DNA of 40,547 nucleotides from positions 14,002-54,548 of the forward strand of contig LNKV01000095.1 in the NCBI GenBank assembly GCA_001465935.1, given 5' to 3'. The position numbers and the translations under genes were made by a program. Below are positions 1-8,187 of this stretch, in pieces. How positions within the stretch are numbered: the first letter of the stretch is position 1; every line of letters starts with the position of its first letter. The notes beneath the pieces were generated by a model that saw only the letters and a program-made list of their open reading frames with translations, did no database searches and was not told the origin of the DNA. This stretch comes from Clarireedia homoeocarpa. Its lineage: Eukaryota > Ascomycota > Leotiomycetes > Helotiales > Rutstroemiaceae.

Positions 1-51
1 GAAGCTTCTTTGTCATAGAAGTGTATGCCGGATCGAGGCCGGTCTAACCCG
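1..51 (+). tRNA. trnD: mitochondrial tRNA-Asp (GTC), 3' part only
   Basis: The window opens inside a tRNA. The anticodon stem CTTCT/AGAAG (5-9 and 17-21) closes a seven-base loop TTGTCAT with anticodon GTC. The T-arm GCCGG/CCGGT (27-31 and 39-43) has loop ATCGAGG. The 3' acceptor strand CTAACCC (44-50) and discriminator G follow. The 5' acceptor strand and D-arm lie before base 1. It is followed 29 nt later by tRNA-Ser, a tRNA cluster as usual in ascomycete mtDNA. Confidence 0.82.
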
Positions 52-80
52 TATACCTTTATAATAGTAAAAAGTATACA

Positions 81-160
81 GGAAAAGTTGTTATTGGTAA
101 AACAAGATATTTGCTAAATATTGTGTTCTACACCTGGATGTTCGAATCATCTCTTTTCCG
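81..160 (+). tRNA. trnS: mitochondrial tRNA-Ser (GCT)
   Basis: A complete cloverleaf. Acceptor GGAAAAG (81-87) pairs with CTTTTCC (153-159), with discriminator G at 160. A short D-arm GTT/AAC is present. Anticodon stem GATAT/ATATT closes loop TTGCTAA (anticodon GCT, serine AGY codons). The long variable arm GTGT-TCT-ACAC is the class II trait expected of serine tRNA. The T-arm GGATG/CATCT has loop TTCGAAT. The 80-nt length fits. Confidence 0.9.
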
Positions 161-410
161 AGATTATGTGAGTTATAAACAATATAATAAAATTTTGTGA
201 CGACTTACTTATAGTAAACAATAACAGAATAAAAGTAAAATATAATAAAGATGGTAAAAAAGTAATATATATATATACTTTTTCTTGCCTTGACTCCACA
301 CAGCACAAAAATTATGAAAGGGTACGCTTTATTTTTCCTTGTTGTATAAACATGTAGGGTCGGGCTTAGATTATCTAGCTAGCTTATACTTTTATCTTTT
401 TGGTTTTTTT
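161..410 (+). other. AT-rich mitochondrial intergenic DNA
   Basis: No tRNA, rRNA block or convincing reading frame could be found between tRNA-Ser and the first large palindrome. The stretch is strongly AT-rich, with a short (AT)n run near 268-282. Confidence 0.6.
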
Positions 411-508
411 GCCTTTTTTTCTTCTTTTTTTATTTAAATATAAAATAAATATAAAAAATAAATAAATATTAAAATAAAAAAAAGAAGAAAAAAAAAAGAA
501 AAAAAGGC
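411..508. repeat. Family B AT-rich mitochondrial palindrome, copy B1
   Basis: Long foldback. The left arm runs from GCC at 411 through T-runs with single C interruptions and is mirrored by A-runs with single G interruptions ending in GGC at 506-508. The loop region carries ATTTAAATATAAAATAAA followed by ATAAATAAATATTAAAAT. The same core recurs at 3219-3310 and, inverted, at 8373-8444. An open hydrophobic frame continues out of its right arm. Confidence 0.85.
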
Positions 509-738
509 AGATAAATACATACATAAGTAATATTTTTCTATTTTATCTTGGCTTTATATCTATTATAAACATAGTCTCTATTTTTATTATAAAAGGAGAA
601 AAATTTAAATTAAACTACCCTAAGTTATATAAAACTATATTAATATTATCAGCTATAGCTTTACTTATCCTTAGTTTTTCTATTTATAAAAATGTAATAA
701 GAATTTCGGTCCTTATTTTAGAATCTATAATAGAATAA
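499..738 (+). pseudogene. Hydrophobic mitochondrial ORF fragment abutting palindrome B1
   Basis: A frame without stops runs from the right arm of palindrome B1 to a TAA at 736-738. From about 535 it encodes two hydrophobic stretches, one around GFISIINIVSIFIIKG and one around TILILSAIALLILSFSIY, like two membrane helices. There is no ATG at the 5' end, and the frame merges into the repeat, so the N-terminus is lost or interrupted. I do not recognise the family. A strongly acidic open frame lies just downstream (988-1360), separated by GC-rich palindromes. The two may be halves of one former gene for a membrane protein with an acidic tail. Confidence is low because base composition alone can give hydrophobic frames in AT-rich DNA. 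Confidence 0.35.
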
Positions 739-905
739 ATTAATGCTTTTATTCTTAAAATCATAGCTGGGGAGAGGTTTGATTCTCTAAAAAAAACTGG
801 AAGCCAACCAGGTGGTTTTGGAGAGCCTGTTGGTGGTGGAGGAAAACCACTCCGTCCCTGCTTTGCAGGGGTGCTTCGCTGCTTCCCCTGCCTGCCTGCC
901 TCTTT

Positions 906-987
906 CTCCCCTCTGCGACTCCTCAATTAATTGAGGAGTCGCTTCGCAGAGGGGAGACTAATTGAGGAGTCGCTTCGCAGAGGGGAG
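906..987. repeat. GC-rich mitochondrial palindrome cluster C1
   Basis: Inverted repeat of CTCCCCTCTGCG and ACTCCTCAATTAATTGAGG, with a right arm that includes CGCTTCGCAGAGGGGAG. The left arm lacks the AAGC present in the right arm. A second right-arm copy follows after AGACTAATT. It shares its arms with cluster C2 at 3918-4040. A smaller GC foldback (CCCTGCTTTGCAGGGG) lies at about 855-871. Confidence 0.88.
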
Positions 988-1360
988 GAAGGGGGGCTGC
1001 CGGCCAGAGGTTGAGAATAAAACAAATCCGGGTGAACCGGAACAAACTTTAGGTAGGGAAAATAGTCTAAATGAAACTAAGTACAAATATGATCCTAAAG
1101 ATAGTGGAGACAAAGATGTAAGCGGGCTTGCTACCCACAAAAATGAAAGCAAAGATAAAGATGACAATGGTAATAATTATAAGGATAATCAGGAAGATAT
1201 TGATAATTTAGAAGATTCAGATAAAATATTTTTAAAAGAATGTAACGATAGAAAAAGAGAATTAATAGGTAAATTATCTGGGGCTAGTCGGAAAGATAAA
1301 CAAAATATTTTAAATGAAATTAATGTACTTAATGATATTATAAAAGATATTAAAGACTAG
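988..1360 (+). pseudogene. Acidic, Lys/Asp/Asn-rich mitochondrial ORF, 5' end inside a GC palindrome
   Basis: An open frame ending at TAG 1358-1360 encodes a very hydrophilic protein rich in D, K, N and E, ending around NEINVLNDIIKDIKD. There is no internal ATG; the frame can only be extended upstream into the GC palindrome C1. The composition (frequent GAT, AAA, GAA; regular 3-base bias) looks like former coding sequence. It is plausibly the C-terminal tail of the hydrophobic frame at 499-738, split by mobile GC clusters. The family is not recognised. It could instead be a remnant of a free-standing mitochondrial ORF. Confidence 0.4.
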
Positions 1361-1395
1361 TCTATAACTCTGTGTATATACCCCCTCTTATTTAT

Positions 1396-1482
1396 TCTTT
1401 TTTTTTCTTTTTTTTTATTAATAAATATTTATTATTAAAAAGTTAATTTATTGATAAAAAAAAAAAGAAAAAAAAAAAGAAG
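1396..1482. repeat. Family A AT-rich palindrome, copy A1
   Basis: Poly-pyrimidine arm with an isolated C, then core TTATTAATAAATATTTATTA, then AAAAAGTTAATTTATTGATAA and a poly-purine arm with an isolated G. Copies A2-A7 in this window share the core. Confidence 0.85.
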
Positions 1483-1565
1483 GAAGCAGAATAGGCTAGA
1501 TAAATAAGAGAAGGTCAGAGCAAAAAGGATCTAATTAGTTGTTTATTAGATTTATACCTTCTATA

Positions 1566-1660
1566 TTTTTTAGTTTTTTGCCTTGTCCTCCGGTTTTACT
1601 TTTAGCCTCTCCCCTCCCTGTTTTTACTAAAAAGGTTAGCAAAAAGTAAAAACTAAAAAG
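1566..1660. repeat. Inverted-repeat element of the GCCTTGTCC / AGCCTC family, copy 1
   Basis: Contains TTTTTGCCTTGTCC, TTTTACTTTTAGCCTCTCCC and a partially complementary right side with AAAAAGTAAAAACTAAAAAG. A longer relative with the same landmarks is at 2838-3030, so this is a dispersed mitochondrial repeat and not unique sequence. Confidence 0.6.
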
Positions 1661-1780
1661 ACCAGTAGAGAAAAACAGTTATAATTAGATTAGCTTCTTA
1701 ATATATAAGTAAAAGAAGGGAGAAAGCAAAGAATATTGCTTTGGATAGCCAAAGCAATATTCCAAGTTAAAGCCCTTCAA

Positions 1781-1851
1781 GACGTATTCGCCTAATGGTA
1801 AGGCATTGTGTTTCGGCCACAAAGTTACAGGTTCAAGTCTTGTATACGTCT
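1781..1851 (+). tRNA. trnR: mitochondrial tRNA-Arg (TCG)
   Basis: A complete cloverleaf. Acceptor GACGTAT (1781-1787) pairs with ATACGTC (1844-1850), with discriminator T at 1851. The D-stem is GCCT/AGGC. Anticodon stem TTGTG/CACAA closes loop TTTCGGC, giving anticodon TCG, which reads CGN arginine. The T-arm ACAGG/CTTGT has loop TTCAAGT. Confidence 0.9.
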
Positions 1852-2531
1852 AAAATACTATTACTGTAAAGGACCTGACGCTTGTTACTTATCCTCATTA
1901 AATGTAGTTTAATTTTTAACTATTCTGTTAGAGTATCTAGATAAGGTTTTAGGGCCACAGCCACCTAATATATGAAAAAAAGTAAAAACTTAAGTTTGTT
2001 AAAAAAAAGTGAAATAAATGAAAGTTACAGCATACCCTGTAAAAAAATATATATATATGCTTTACTCCACCTATCCCCTTTCCTGTTTTGCTTTTTAGTT
2101 TTTACTCCCTTCTTTTTTTTTTCTTTTTTTTTTATCAATAAATTAACTTTTTATTAATAAATAAATATTTATTAATAAAAAAAAATAAAAAAAAAGAATA
2201 AAAAAGAGGGCAAGATATTTTCTTGTGTCACTAAATTGGTCCTGTTAGTCACATTAATATTTTTAGCTCAGGTACAAGTATTAACGATATTAATTTACTT
2301 ATCTATTTAATTATTATCGCCAAGTTGCTTACTATATTTCTGTTTCATTTAGTATTTGTAGTAGTATCGAAGACTTTATTCCTAAAAATAGGAGGTTTCT
2401 TTTTTTTTTAGGCTTAAGATTGGGATAATAATTATTGTACACTAAAGACTTTTCATATGTGACTGTGGCCCTAAAACTTAACATATATAGTATAAAGTAA
2501 AAAAAAATAATTAAATATAAATAAATATACA
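1852..2531 (+). other. Mitochondrial intergenic region upstream of nad4L
   Basis: Apart from palindrome A2, it holds an inverted pair built on TTTTAGGGCCACAG (about 1948-1961 and, inverted, 2466-2479). A short hydrophobic open frame (2239-2322) begins around VLLVTLIFLAQ and has no start or family match that I can see. No further tRNA was found. Confidence 0.5.
2111..2199. repeat. Family A AT-rich palindrome, copy A2 (inverted)
   Basis: Same element as A1 but in the opposite orientation: ATCAATAAATTAACTTTTTA comes before the AATAAATATTTATTAATAA half. It lies in the intergenic region between tRNA-Arg and nad4L. Confidence 0.85.
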
Positions 2532-5026
2532 ATGAATTTATCCTTAATACTTTTTTTAATCGGAATTTTAGGTTTCGTTTTAAATAGAAAAAATATTATA
2601 TTAATGCTTATTTCAATTGAAATAATGTTATTAGCTATTACATTCTTAATTTTGATAAGTTCACTGAGCTTTGATGATATATTAGGTCAAACCTATGCTA
2701 TATATATAATAGCAATTGCTGGTGCAGAATCAGCAATAGGTTTAGGTATTCTAGTCGCTTTTTATAGATTAAGCTCTTCTCTTATTTCATCCTGTCTATC
2801 CCTAATATCCGGAGGGGATAGTCGACACAATTTATATGCCTTGTCCTACGATTTTACTTTTTAGCCTCTTCCTCTCCCTGCAAAGTAGGGACCCTGCAAG
2901 GCAGGGACCCTACTTTGCTTTTTTGTTTTTACCCCCACCAAAGGTAGGCCTGGCCCCCTGCAAGGCAGGGGGCAGAGGCTAAAAAGTAAAAACAGGGGGT
3001 AATAACTAAAAAGACTAGGAAAAAAGTATAAACAGGTTTAATTCTAAAACAATAGCAAGACGTTATTCCTGCCGGCAGGTGGCTGATAATAACTATACCA
3101 CCAGCCAACCTATAAATTATCCAATTGATCTTTTATTTATTACTCCCCTAATCTTAAATACAGAGTGATGGGCTTTTCTTTATTTTTTCCTTTTTTTTCT
3201 AATACATAGTTTTATTATCTGCCTATTTTTTTCTTTTTTTTTTATTTAAATATAAAATAAATATAAAAAATAAATAAATATTAAAATAAAAAAAAGAAGA
3301 AAAAAAAGGTGTATAGATATATTTTCATTATAAAAAAAAGGAAAAATTTTAGGTGAAAGCTCTTTTGTGATTACAAATTTAAAAACTCTAACTAGAGAAC
3401 AGGATGGAGTGTTCAAACTAGAGTTCAAGTAAAATGGCTGAAAAGGACAGAGTTTTAATACAGTCGATTCAATAATTTTTTGGTGGTATATGTTATCTAT
3501 CCAAACCTAATAGTCGTTCAACCGTAGAATTTAGAGTTAGTACTTTAAAAGAGATAGTTGACGTAATTCTTACTCATTTTGTTCTCTTTTTTTTCCTTTT
3601 TTTTATTAATAAATATTTATTTATTATTAAAAAGTTAATTTATGGATAAAAAAAAAGAAAAAAAAAGAGGAACCACTATCCTTTAACTAAAAAACAGTCA
3701 GACTATTTATTATTTAAACAAATTGTTTCACTTAAGTTAAACAAAGAAGATAATACTTTAGAAGGTACTCAAAAAATAGTTAATCTTATAGCTTATTTTA
3801 ACAAAGGTTTACACACTAAATTGAAAGAAGCATTTTCTATTATTATTTCAGCTACATTAAAGGTGGAAAGGTTTATTGCTAATAATAACTTACATTCATA
3901 ATGAGTAGCTGGGTTTTCTCCCCTCTGCGAAGCGACTCCTCATACCTCCCCTCTGCGAAGCGACTCCTCAATTAATTGAGGAGTCGCTTCGCAGAGGGGA
4001 GACTAGTTGCTTCGCAGAGGGGAGTGCTTCGCAGGGAGGAGAATATAATTTATTTATTGCTGTACAAAAATCTAAAACTAAGAGTGGTATATATACTTCA
4101 TTACGCTTTTCAATTGCTCAACATTCAATAGATCTTTTGTTATTAGAAAGCTTTATGAATTTATACCCTTAAGGGAGGGGTGATTCTGTAATGAAATATA
4201 AAAACCATTCAGTATGTGAGTATATTATTACAAAAATAGACCAAATAGCTAAATATATTATACCTTTTTTTTTATACACCCTATGTTAGGATCAAAGCAC
4301 TTAAACTTTTTATATTTTAAGAGTGCAGCATATATTATTAAAAGTAAAGAAGATTTGAATAAGAAAGGGCTAGGTTTAGAAAAAATCTTACAATTAAAAA
4401 GAAGAATTACCTCACTTTACTCGGATAAAGCTATGAATAATCACAGTGTTGTATACGGCACCTTTAAGAGAAATTTGATCAAAAAAGGTAGAGTAAACCT
4501 CTGCCTAGTCATGCTTTTCTTTTTTTTTCTTTTTTTTATCAATAAATTAACTTTTTAATAATAAATAAATATTTATTAATAAAAAAAAAGAAAAAAAAGA
4601 AAAGATGGCAAAACCTTCAAATTGCGGGAAAGTCTTAAAAACAAATCTACTAAGTTAACACAGTAATGTAGTTAATGGAACAGGTAATAACTCGTTGTAT
4701 GGTAAAAAGGATTTGTATGAAGAAATGAAATAGATCATCTGCAGCCAATCACCAAAAATGAAATAAATGAATGGTGTGCAGTTCATCGACTAAAAGGAGG
4801 TTGGTGAATAATTATAACCTACTTTGCTTATTCTCTTTTGCATTATTAAAAAAAAGAAAAAAAAGAAGCGAAGCATGCAAAAGCAGTAGAATAATTATTT
4901 GCTTAAGATATAGTCAGGCATAACTTAAAGGTTATGGGAATACCCTAGCCGACCTAAGGAAATAAACAATATTTCTAAGGTAAAGGGGGAAAACGAAGAG
5001 GAAGTGTAAGTATAGAATATAAATAA
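2532..5026 (+). CDS. nad4L: NADH dehydrogenase subunit 4L (two exons)
   Basis: Subunit of respiratory complex I, in the inner mitochondrial membrane. Exon 1 is 2532-2770 and exon 2 is 4996-5026. Joined they give exactly 270 nt: 89 residues, the usual fungal ND4L length, plus a stop. Exon 1 starts MNLSLILFLIGILGF and ends in VAFYR plus the first two bases of a Leu codon. Exon 2 supplies the final A, then RGSVSIEYK and TAA. The protein has three membrane helices and the conserved Glu of IEIMLLAIT. The splice follows the group I rule: exon 1 ends in T and the intron ends in G. The stop TAA overlaps the nad5 ATG by one base (TAATG), the well-known ascomycete arrangement, which supports co-transcription. 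Confidence 0.93.
2838..3030. repeat. GC-cluster / Pst-like palindrome region in the nad4L intron
   Basis: Nested foldbacks. CCCTGCAAAGTAGGG and CCCTACTTTGC flank CCCTGCAAGGCAGGG. A second unit is CCCCCTGCAAGGCAGGGGG. The outer arms TTTTACTTTTTAGCCTC and GAGGCTAAAAAGTAAAA close the whole. The CCCTGCA...GCAGGG core resembles the Pst palindromes of Neurospora mtDNA. It lies 68 nt downstream of the nad4L exon 1 splice site. Another small palindrome, CCTGCCGGCAGG, is at 3069-3080. Confidence 0.75.
3219..3310. repeat. Family B AT-rich palindrome, copy B2
   Basis: The same ATTTAAATATAAAATAAA core as B1, with pyrimidine and purine arms. It lies at the 5' edge of the homing-endonuclease remnant in the nad4L intron. 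Confidence 0.85.
3584..3670. repeat. Family A AT-rich palindrome, copy A3
   Basis: Arms CTCTTTTTTTTCC... and ...GAAAAAAAAAGAG with the A-family core, inserted in the endonuclease remnant. The right half has TTTATGGATAA where other copies have TTTATTGATAA. Confidence 0.85.
3918..4040. repeat. GC-rich palindrome cluster C2 inside the second LAGLIDADG motif
   Basis: The centre 3946-4001 is a perfect 56-nt palindrome around AATTAATT. Its half-site reads CTCCCCTCTGCGAAGCGACT then CCTC. An extra left half precedes it (3918-3941), and two truncated right halves follow (GTTGCTTCGCAGAGGGGAG and TGCTTCGCAGGGAGG). It shares its arms with C1. Confidence 0.92.
4507..4604. repeat. Family A AT-rich palindrome, copy A4 (inverted)
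   Basis: Inverted orientation, with arms CTTTTCTTT... and ...AAAGAAAAG. It lies between the end of the endonuclease remnant and the catalytic core of the nad4L intron. Confidence 0.85.
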
Positions 5027-7760
5027 TGTATTTAGCTATAATAACTTTACCATTATTAGGATCAATAGTTTCCGGGTTTTTTGGTAGAAAAGTCGGTGTT
5101 AGCGGAGCACAATTAATTACATGTACAAGTGTAATTGTAACAACCTTATTAGCAATAGTTGCCTTTTTTGAAGTAGGTTTAAATAACATACCCGTCTCAG
5201 TAAACCTTTTTAGATGAATAGATAGTGAATCGCTTAATGTTTTATGAGGTTTCCGTTTTGACAGTTTAACAGTGTGTTGTATTAGTATATCTTTTATTTT
5301 ATATATAGATGCTGTGTTGGTAAGAATCCAACTGTATAAGGTGATTTTTGGCAATAAATTTTGTTCAGGTGGCGGTTTTATTTGCAATAATTCAGGTATG
5401 GACCATCTAAATACTAAAGACGGAAATAGATATTTATCACTTGCAGGGTCTATCTTTGATAGGGGCAACCAACATATTTATTGTAAGTTAGACAAGCAAA
5501 AAAGGTACTATAGTAATACTACCTTTGCTTCTGTGTCCAAAAGAAGGTGTACTACACCTTCTCTTTCTTTGCGTAGTCTAGAAAAAGGTTCTCTTTGCTC
5601 CAGCTTTGTAGGATTTGAAGAAAACTTTTTTCAATGGTTCGTAGGATTCTCAGATGCCGAGTCTAGTTTTTCAATTAATCCTATATTAAAAAAGGATAAA
5701 GTAACAATATCTCGTTTTTCTTTTATGTTTAAAATAGCACTCCATAAGGATGACAAAGGTGTCTTAAATTATATTCATAGTAAGTTAGCCAAGGGTAATG
5801 TTCGAATATATAAAAATGAATGTATATTTAATGTTACAGACAAGGAGGGAATAAAATTATTAATTTCTATCTTTGATAAGTACAACCTTAATACGACTAA
5901 GCACCTGGATTATTTAGACTTTAAGAAAGCTTTTTACCTATATACAGGTAGAGATGAAAATTTGAATGCTGAATTAGTTTATGATGCAGTATTAGTATTA
6001 AAAAACAATATGAATACTAATCGTGTTAACTTTGATCGTCTAGATAATTCTAAGATTGTAATTACTAAATACTGACTCTTAGGATTCCTAGAAGGAGATG
6101 GATCCTTTTTTGTAAGAAGAGATAATTTAATGCCCGTTTTTTGTATAGAAATAACCGGAGTACAACTTGACGTTTTAGTTAAAATCAAGGAATTTTTAGA
6201 AAGGTCTCTGGGCTTTGATAGATATAGTTTATATAAAATAAAAAACTCTTCTTTCATAATGGTAACAACAGTAAAAGCTAGAAATAATAATAAAAGTAGC
6301 GTAGCTCTTACGGTTAAGAATGTTAGAGTTTTAAATAACTATTTGGTACCTTTTTTAGATAATATGACATTTTTAACTAAAAAAGGTCAAGATTTCAATG
6401 ATTTTAAAATTATTTGTGGAGTTGTTTATAAGGGGGCATTTAGAAAAGATGATATAAAAAATTTAATCTTAAAGTTATCTTATACAATGAATAATTATCG
6501 TTTATCAACTAATATAGCACCTCCATTAGGTCTATCTTTAAGTAAGGACGAGAAAGATAAGCTAATTTTTGCTACACCGGCTATCGAATATCTTCCCGAT
6601 GGAAGGGCTAGAGATATTATAACACGAAAAGTATTACATCAACAAACCAGTTGTGTATATGAGATATGTGAATTGGATGGTGAAGTATTAATGGCAAATA
6701 CTTTATCAGAGGCTGCCTCCCTTATAGGAGTATATCCTGATACTTTAAGTAAATATTTAGATATAGATATCCAAGACTCACTAGAAAATTGAGTTACACT
6801 CAATAATCATAAGATTAGAAGAGTACCTGTCTTTAACCCGTTTGCATAGTAATGTATAATTTTATTAGGCTAAGTAAAACCTTTTTATATTCGTTGTCTC
6901 TTGCTACTATTAAATAGATAGCCGTGTTTTAATCGTCTTTGTACAATTGTGTATAAAGTTAGGTATAAGGCTGTGTAAATAGTTTTAGATATAAGAGTTT
7001 AAGATAGGAGTTGCCAACTCTGTAGGCAAAGGTAGGGTTACTTATTTCCTTCTTTTTTTTCTTTTTTTTTATTAATAAATATTTATTTATTATTAAAAAG
7101 TTAATTTATTGATAAAAAAAAAAGAAAAAAAAGAAAGGAAGCTAATAAATATATAAATTACTATTACTAAAACCGTTCCACTACCTTCTTTATTATGATT
7201 GAGAGATAGCAATCTCTTGTGTTGTATGGGTGGGTAGGGTGTCCGTATGAGCTAAGGTTTATATGGATCATAGTTGTGACTAAGGTCGAATTAGAGCAAA
7301 TATTCAGTAAATCTAGAGGAATTAGGTAAGATTATTTTTCCTATAATTCTATACTTATATAATTAGGTGAAAACGGTTAATGATATCCTGATCAAAGACC
7401 GTCGGCAGATATAAATGTCGCTACAGACTAGTCCACCTACGTTGAGCTAAATGCTCGCGAATGTATAGTCGGCCCTAATACGAGTGCGATATCGTAAGGA
7501 GGAAAGATTATCTCAATAATACTACGCACAGTAGATAGCCTATTAATACTAGGTCATAAACTCCTAATTGTTATTTCAATTTATATATACATGTCTATTT
7601 ATTTTTATGGAAAGATGACTACCTGTTTCAATTCATAGATATGTAGAGGTATATTTGAAGATAAAATTATGTTAATTAGGGTTGGTCAATGCTTTTACCT
7701 GTTTTAATAGTTAGTTCATTAGTGCACATATATAGTGTTTCATATATGAGTCACGATCCT
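5026..7760 (+). CDS. nad5: NADH dehydrogenase subunit 5, exons 1 and 2 (partial)
   Basis: Proton-pumping subunit of complex I. Exon 1 (5026-5273) starts MYLAIITLPLLGSIVSGFFG and runs to FDSLT plus GT of a Val codon. It needs TGA as Trp at LFRW and VLWG, which shows the mitochondrial code. Exon 2 (7685-7760) completes Val and gives SMLLPVLIVSSLVHIYSVSY and MSHDP, which matches ND5 without a gap. Splice sites obey the T...G group I rule. After HDP the conserved continuation (normally ...QRFFSYLSLF) is absent and group I core sequence starts, so a second intron interrupts the gene. The rest of nad5 is not in the window because nuclear sequence begins at about 8,480. Confidence 0.92.
5274..6849 (+). 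CDS. Intron-encoded double-LAGLIDADG endonuclease in nad5 intron 1
   Basis: The frame continues directly from nad5 exon 1 (no stop with TGA read as Trp) to TAG 6847-6849, about 525 codons within the intron. Such in-frame fusion is usual for fungal intron ORFs, whose protein is released by proteolysis. LAGLIDADG motif 1 is WFVGFSDAESSF (from 5635). Motif 2 is WLLGFLEGDGSFF (from 6073; the W is TGA). After motif 2 come typical segments (FCIEITGVQLDVLVKIKEF; YKGAFRKDDIKNLILKLS). The C-terminus holds VYEICELDGEVLMANTLSEA with EAASLIGVYPDTLSKYL, like a NUMOD1 helix-turn-helix DNA-binding repeat. No palindrome interrupts the frame. Motif 1 has DAES where DGEG is commoner, but the acidic residue is kept, so activity or maturase function is possible. 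Confidence 0.88.
7046..7142. repeat. Family A AT-rich palindrome, copy A5
   Basis: Complementarity reaches outside the T/A runs: CTTCCTTCTTT... is mirrored by ...AAAGAAAGGAAG. It stands between the endonuclease ORF and the catalytic core of nad5 intron 1. Confidence 0.85.
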
Positions 7761-7767
7761 CGAGGTC

Positions 7768-7856
7768 GCTTCTTTTTTTGATTTTTTTTTATTAATAAAT
7801 ATTTATTTATTATTAAAAAGTTAATTTATTGATAAAAAAAATCAAAAAAAGAAGGG
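7768..7856. repeat. Family A AT-rich palindrome, copy A6, with variant arms
   Basis: The arms contain TTTTTTTGATTTT on the left and AAAATCAAAAAAA on the right, where other copies have TTTCTTT and AAAGAAA. Both sides are changed so that pairing is kept. It starts 8 bases after the nad5 exon 2 / intron 2 junction. Confidence 0.85.
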
Positions 7857-8187
7857 GAAAACGCGTCTATGGGGATAAATTGTCAAATTCCGGGGATATC
7901 CTAAAGCTTAAGGTACTAAGCTGTAGTTGAAAAACTATTAGTGGCTGAAGTAATTACTCAGGTATGGTAACAAGCCTTAATATGAAGGAAACTGAAATGG
8001 ATTATCGCGGATCTAAGTCAACCATCTTTTTAGTGTCAATCGTCTTTTTAATATTAGTTAGTTTGCTAGTTTTTGCACTTTCTTATTTGATCTCCTTCAT
8101 TCTTACCTTGCTTATACTGCAGTTCTCCTATGCTTCGCAAGAAGAAGAGGTGTTACTTTTCTCTAACTCAAGTTTATTAGTTGTATT

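Larger units (their letters stand above)
3330..4466 (+). pseudogene. LAGLIDADG homing endonuclease, broken by palindromes
   Basis: Conceptual frames give recognisable blocks of an intron-encoded double-LAGLIDADG protein in the right order: GESSFVITNLK (3352 on), KDRVLIQSIQ and STLKEIVDVILTHF (to about 3583), then KKQSDYLLFKQIVSLKLNKE (about 3682 on), TQKIVNLIAYFNKGL and TKLKEAFS, then WVAGF at about 3907, then FIAVQKSKTK (4055 on), LRFSIAQHSIDLLLLESFM, VCEYIITKIDQIAKYIIPFF, LGSKHLNFLYFKSAAYIIK and LQLKRRITSLYSDKA to about 4435. Palindrome A3 sits exactly between THF and YPL. GC cluster C2 replaces most of the second catalytic LAGLIDADG helix. Stops and frameshifts occur besides. It once made the intron mobile and must now be inactive. 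Confidence 0.85.
2771..4995 (+). other. Group I intron of nad4L with decayed homing-endonuclease gene
   Basis: The boundaries come from joining the ND4L protein across the gap. The 3' part has a group I core: CTGCAGCCAATCACC (4739-4753) fits P4/P5 and AAGATATAGTC (4904-4914) is the P7-type signature. The intron is about 2.2 kb, swollen by palindromes B2, A3, A4, a GC cluster (C2) and a Pst-like cluster. Another AT foldback (4848-4866) contains GAAAAAAAAGAAG. It lies inside a P-stem region of the core, between TTTTGCATTA and GCATGCAAAAG. Confidence 0.8.
5274..7684 (+). other. Group I intron 1 of nad5
   Basis: Set between FDSLTV and SMLLPV of ND5. The 5' two thirds is the endonuclease ORF. The RNA core lies downstream, about 7195-7560, including GACCGTCGGC (7399-7408), CTACAGACTAGTCC (7420-7433) and TATAGTCGGCC (7464-7474), which fit P3/P7-type pairings. 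Palindrome A5 lies between ORF and core. No further features are visible at 6850-7045. Confidence 0.75.

Noticed and set aside
684..926. 80-codon minus-strand frame
   Set aside because: Runs across GC palindromes, its composition reflects the repeats, and there is no ATG-based or domain support.
4932..5468. 178-codon minus-strand frame opposite nad5
   Set aside because: It is the shadow of nad4L exon 2, nad5 exon 1 and the intron ORF, all on the plus strand.
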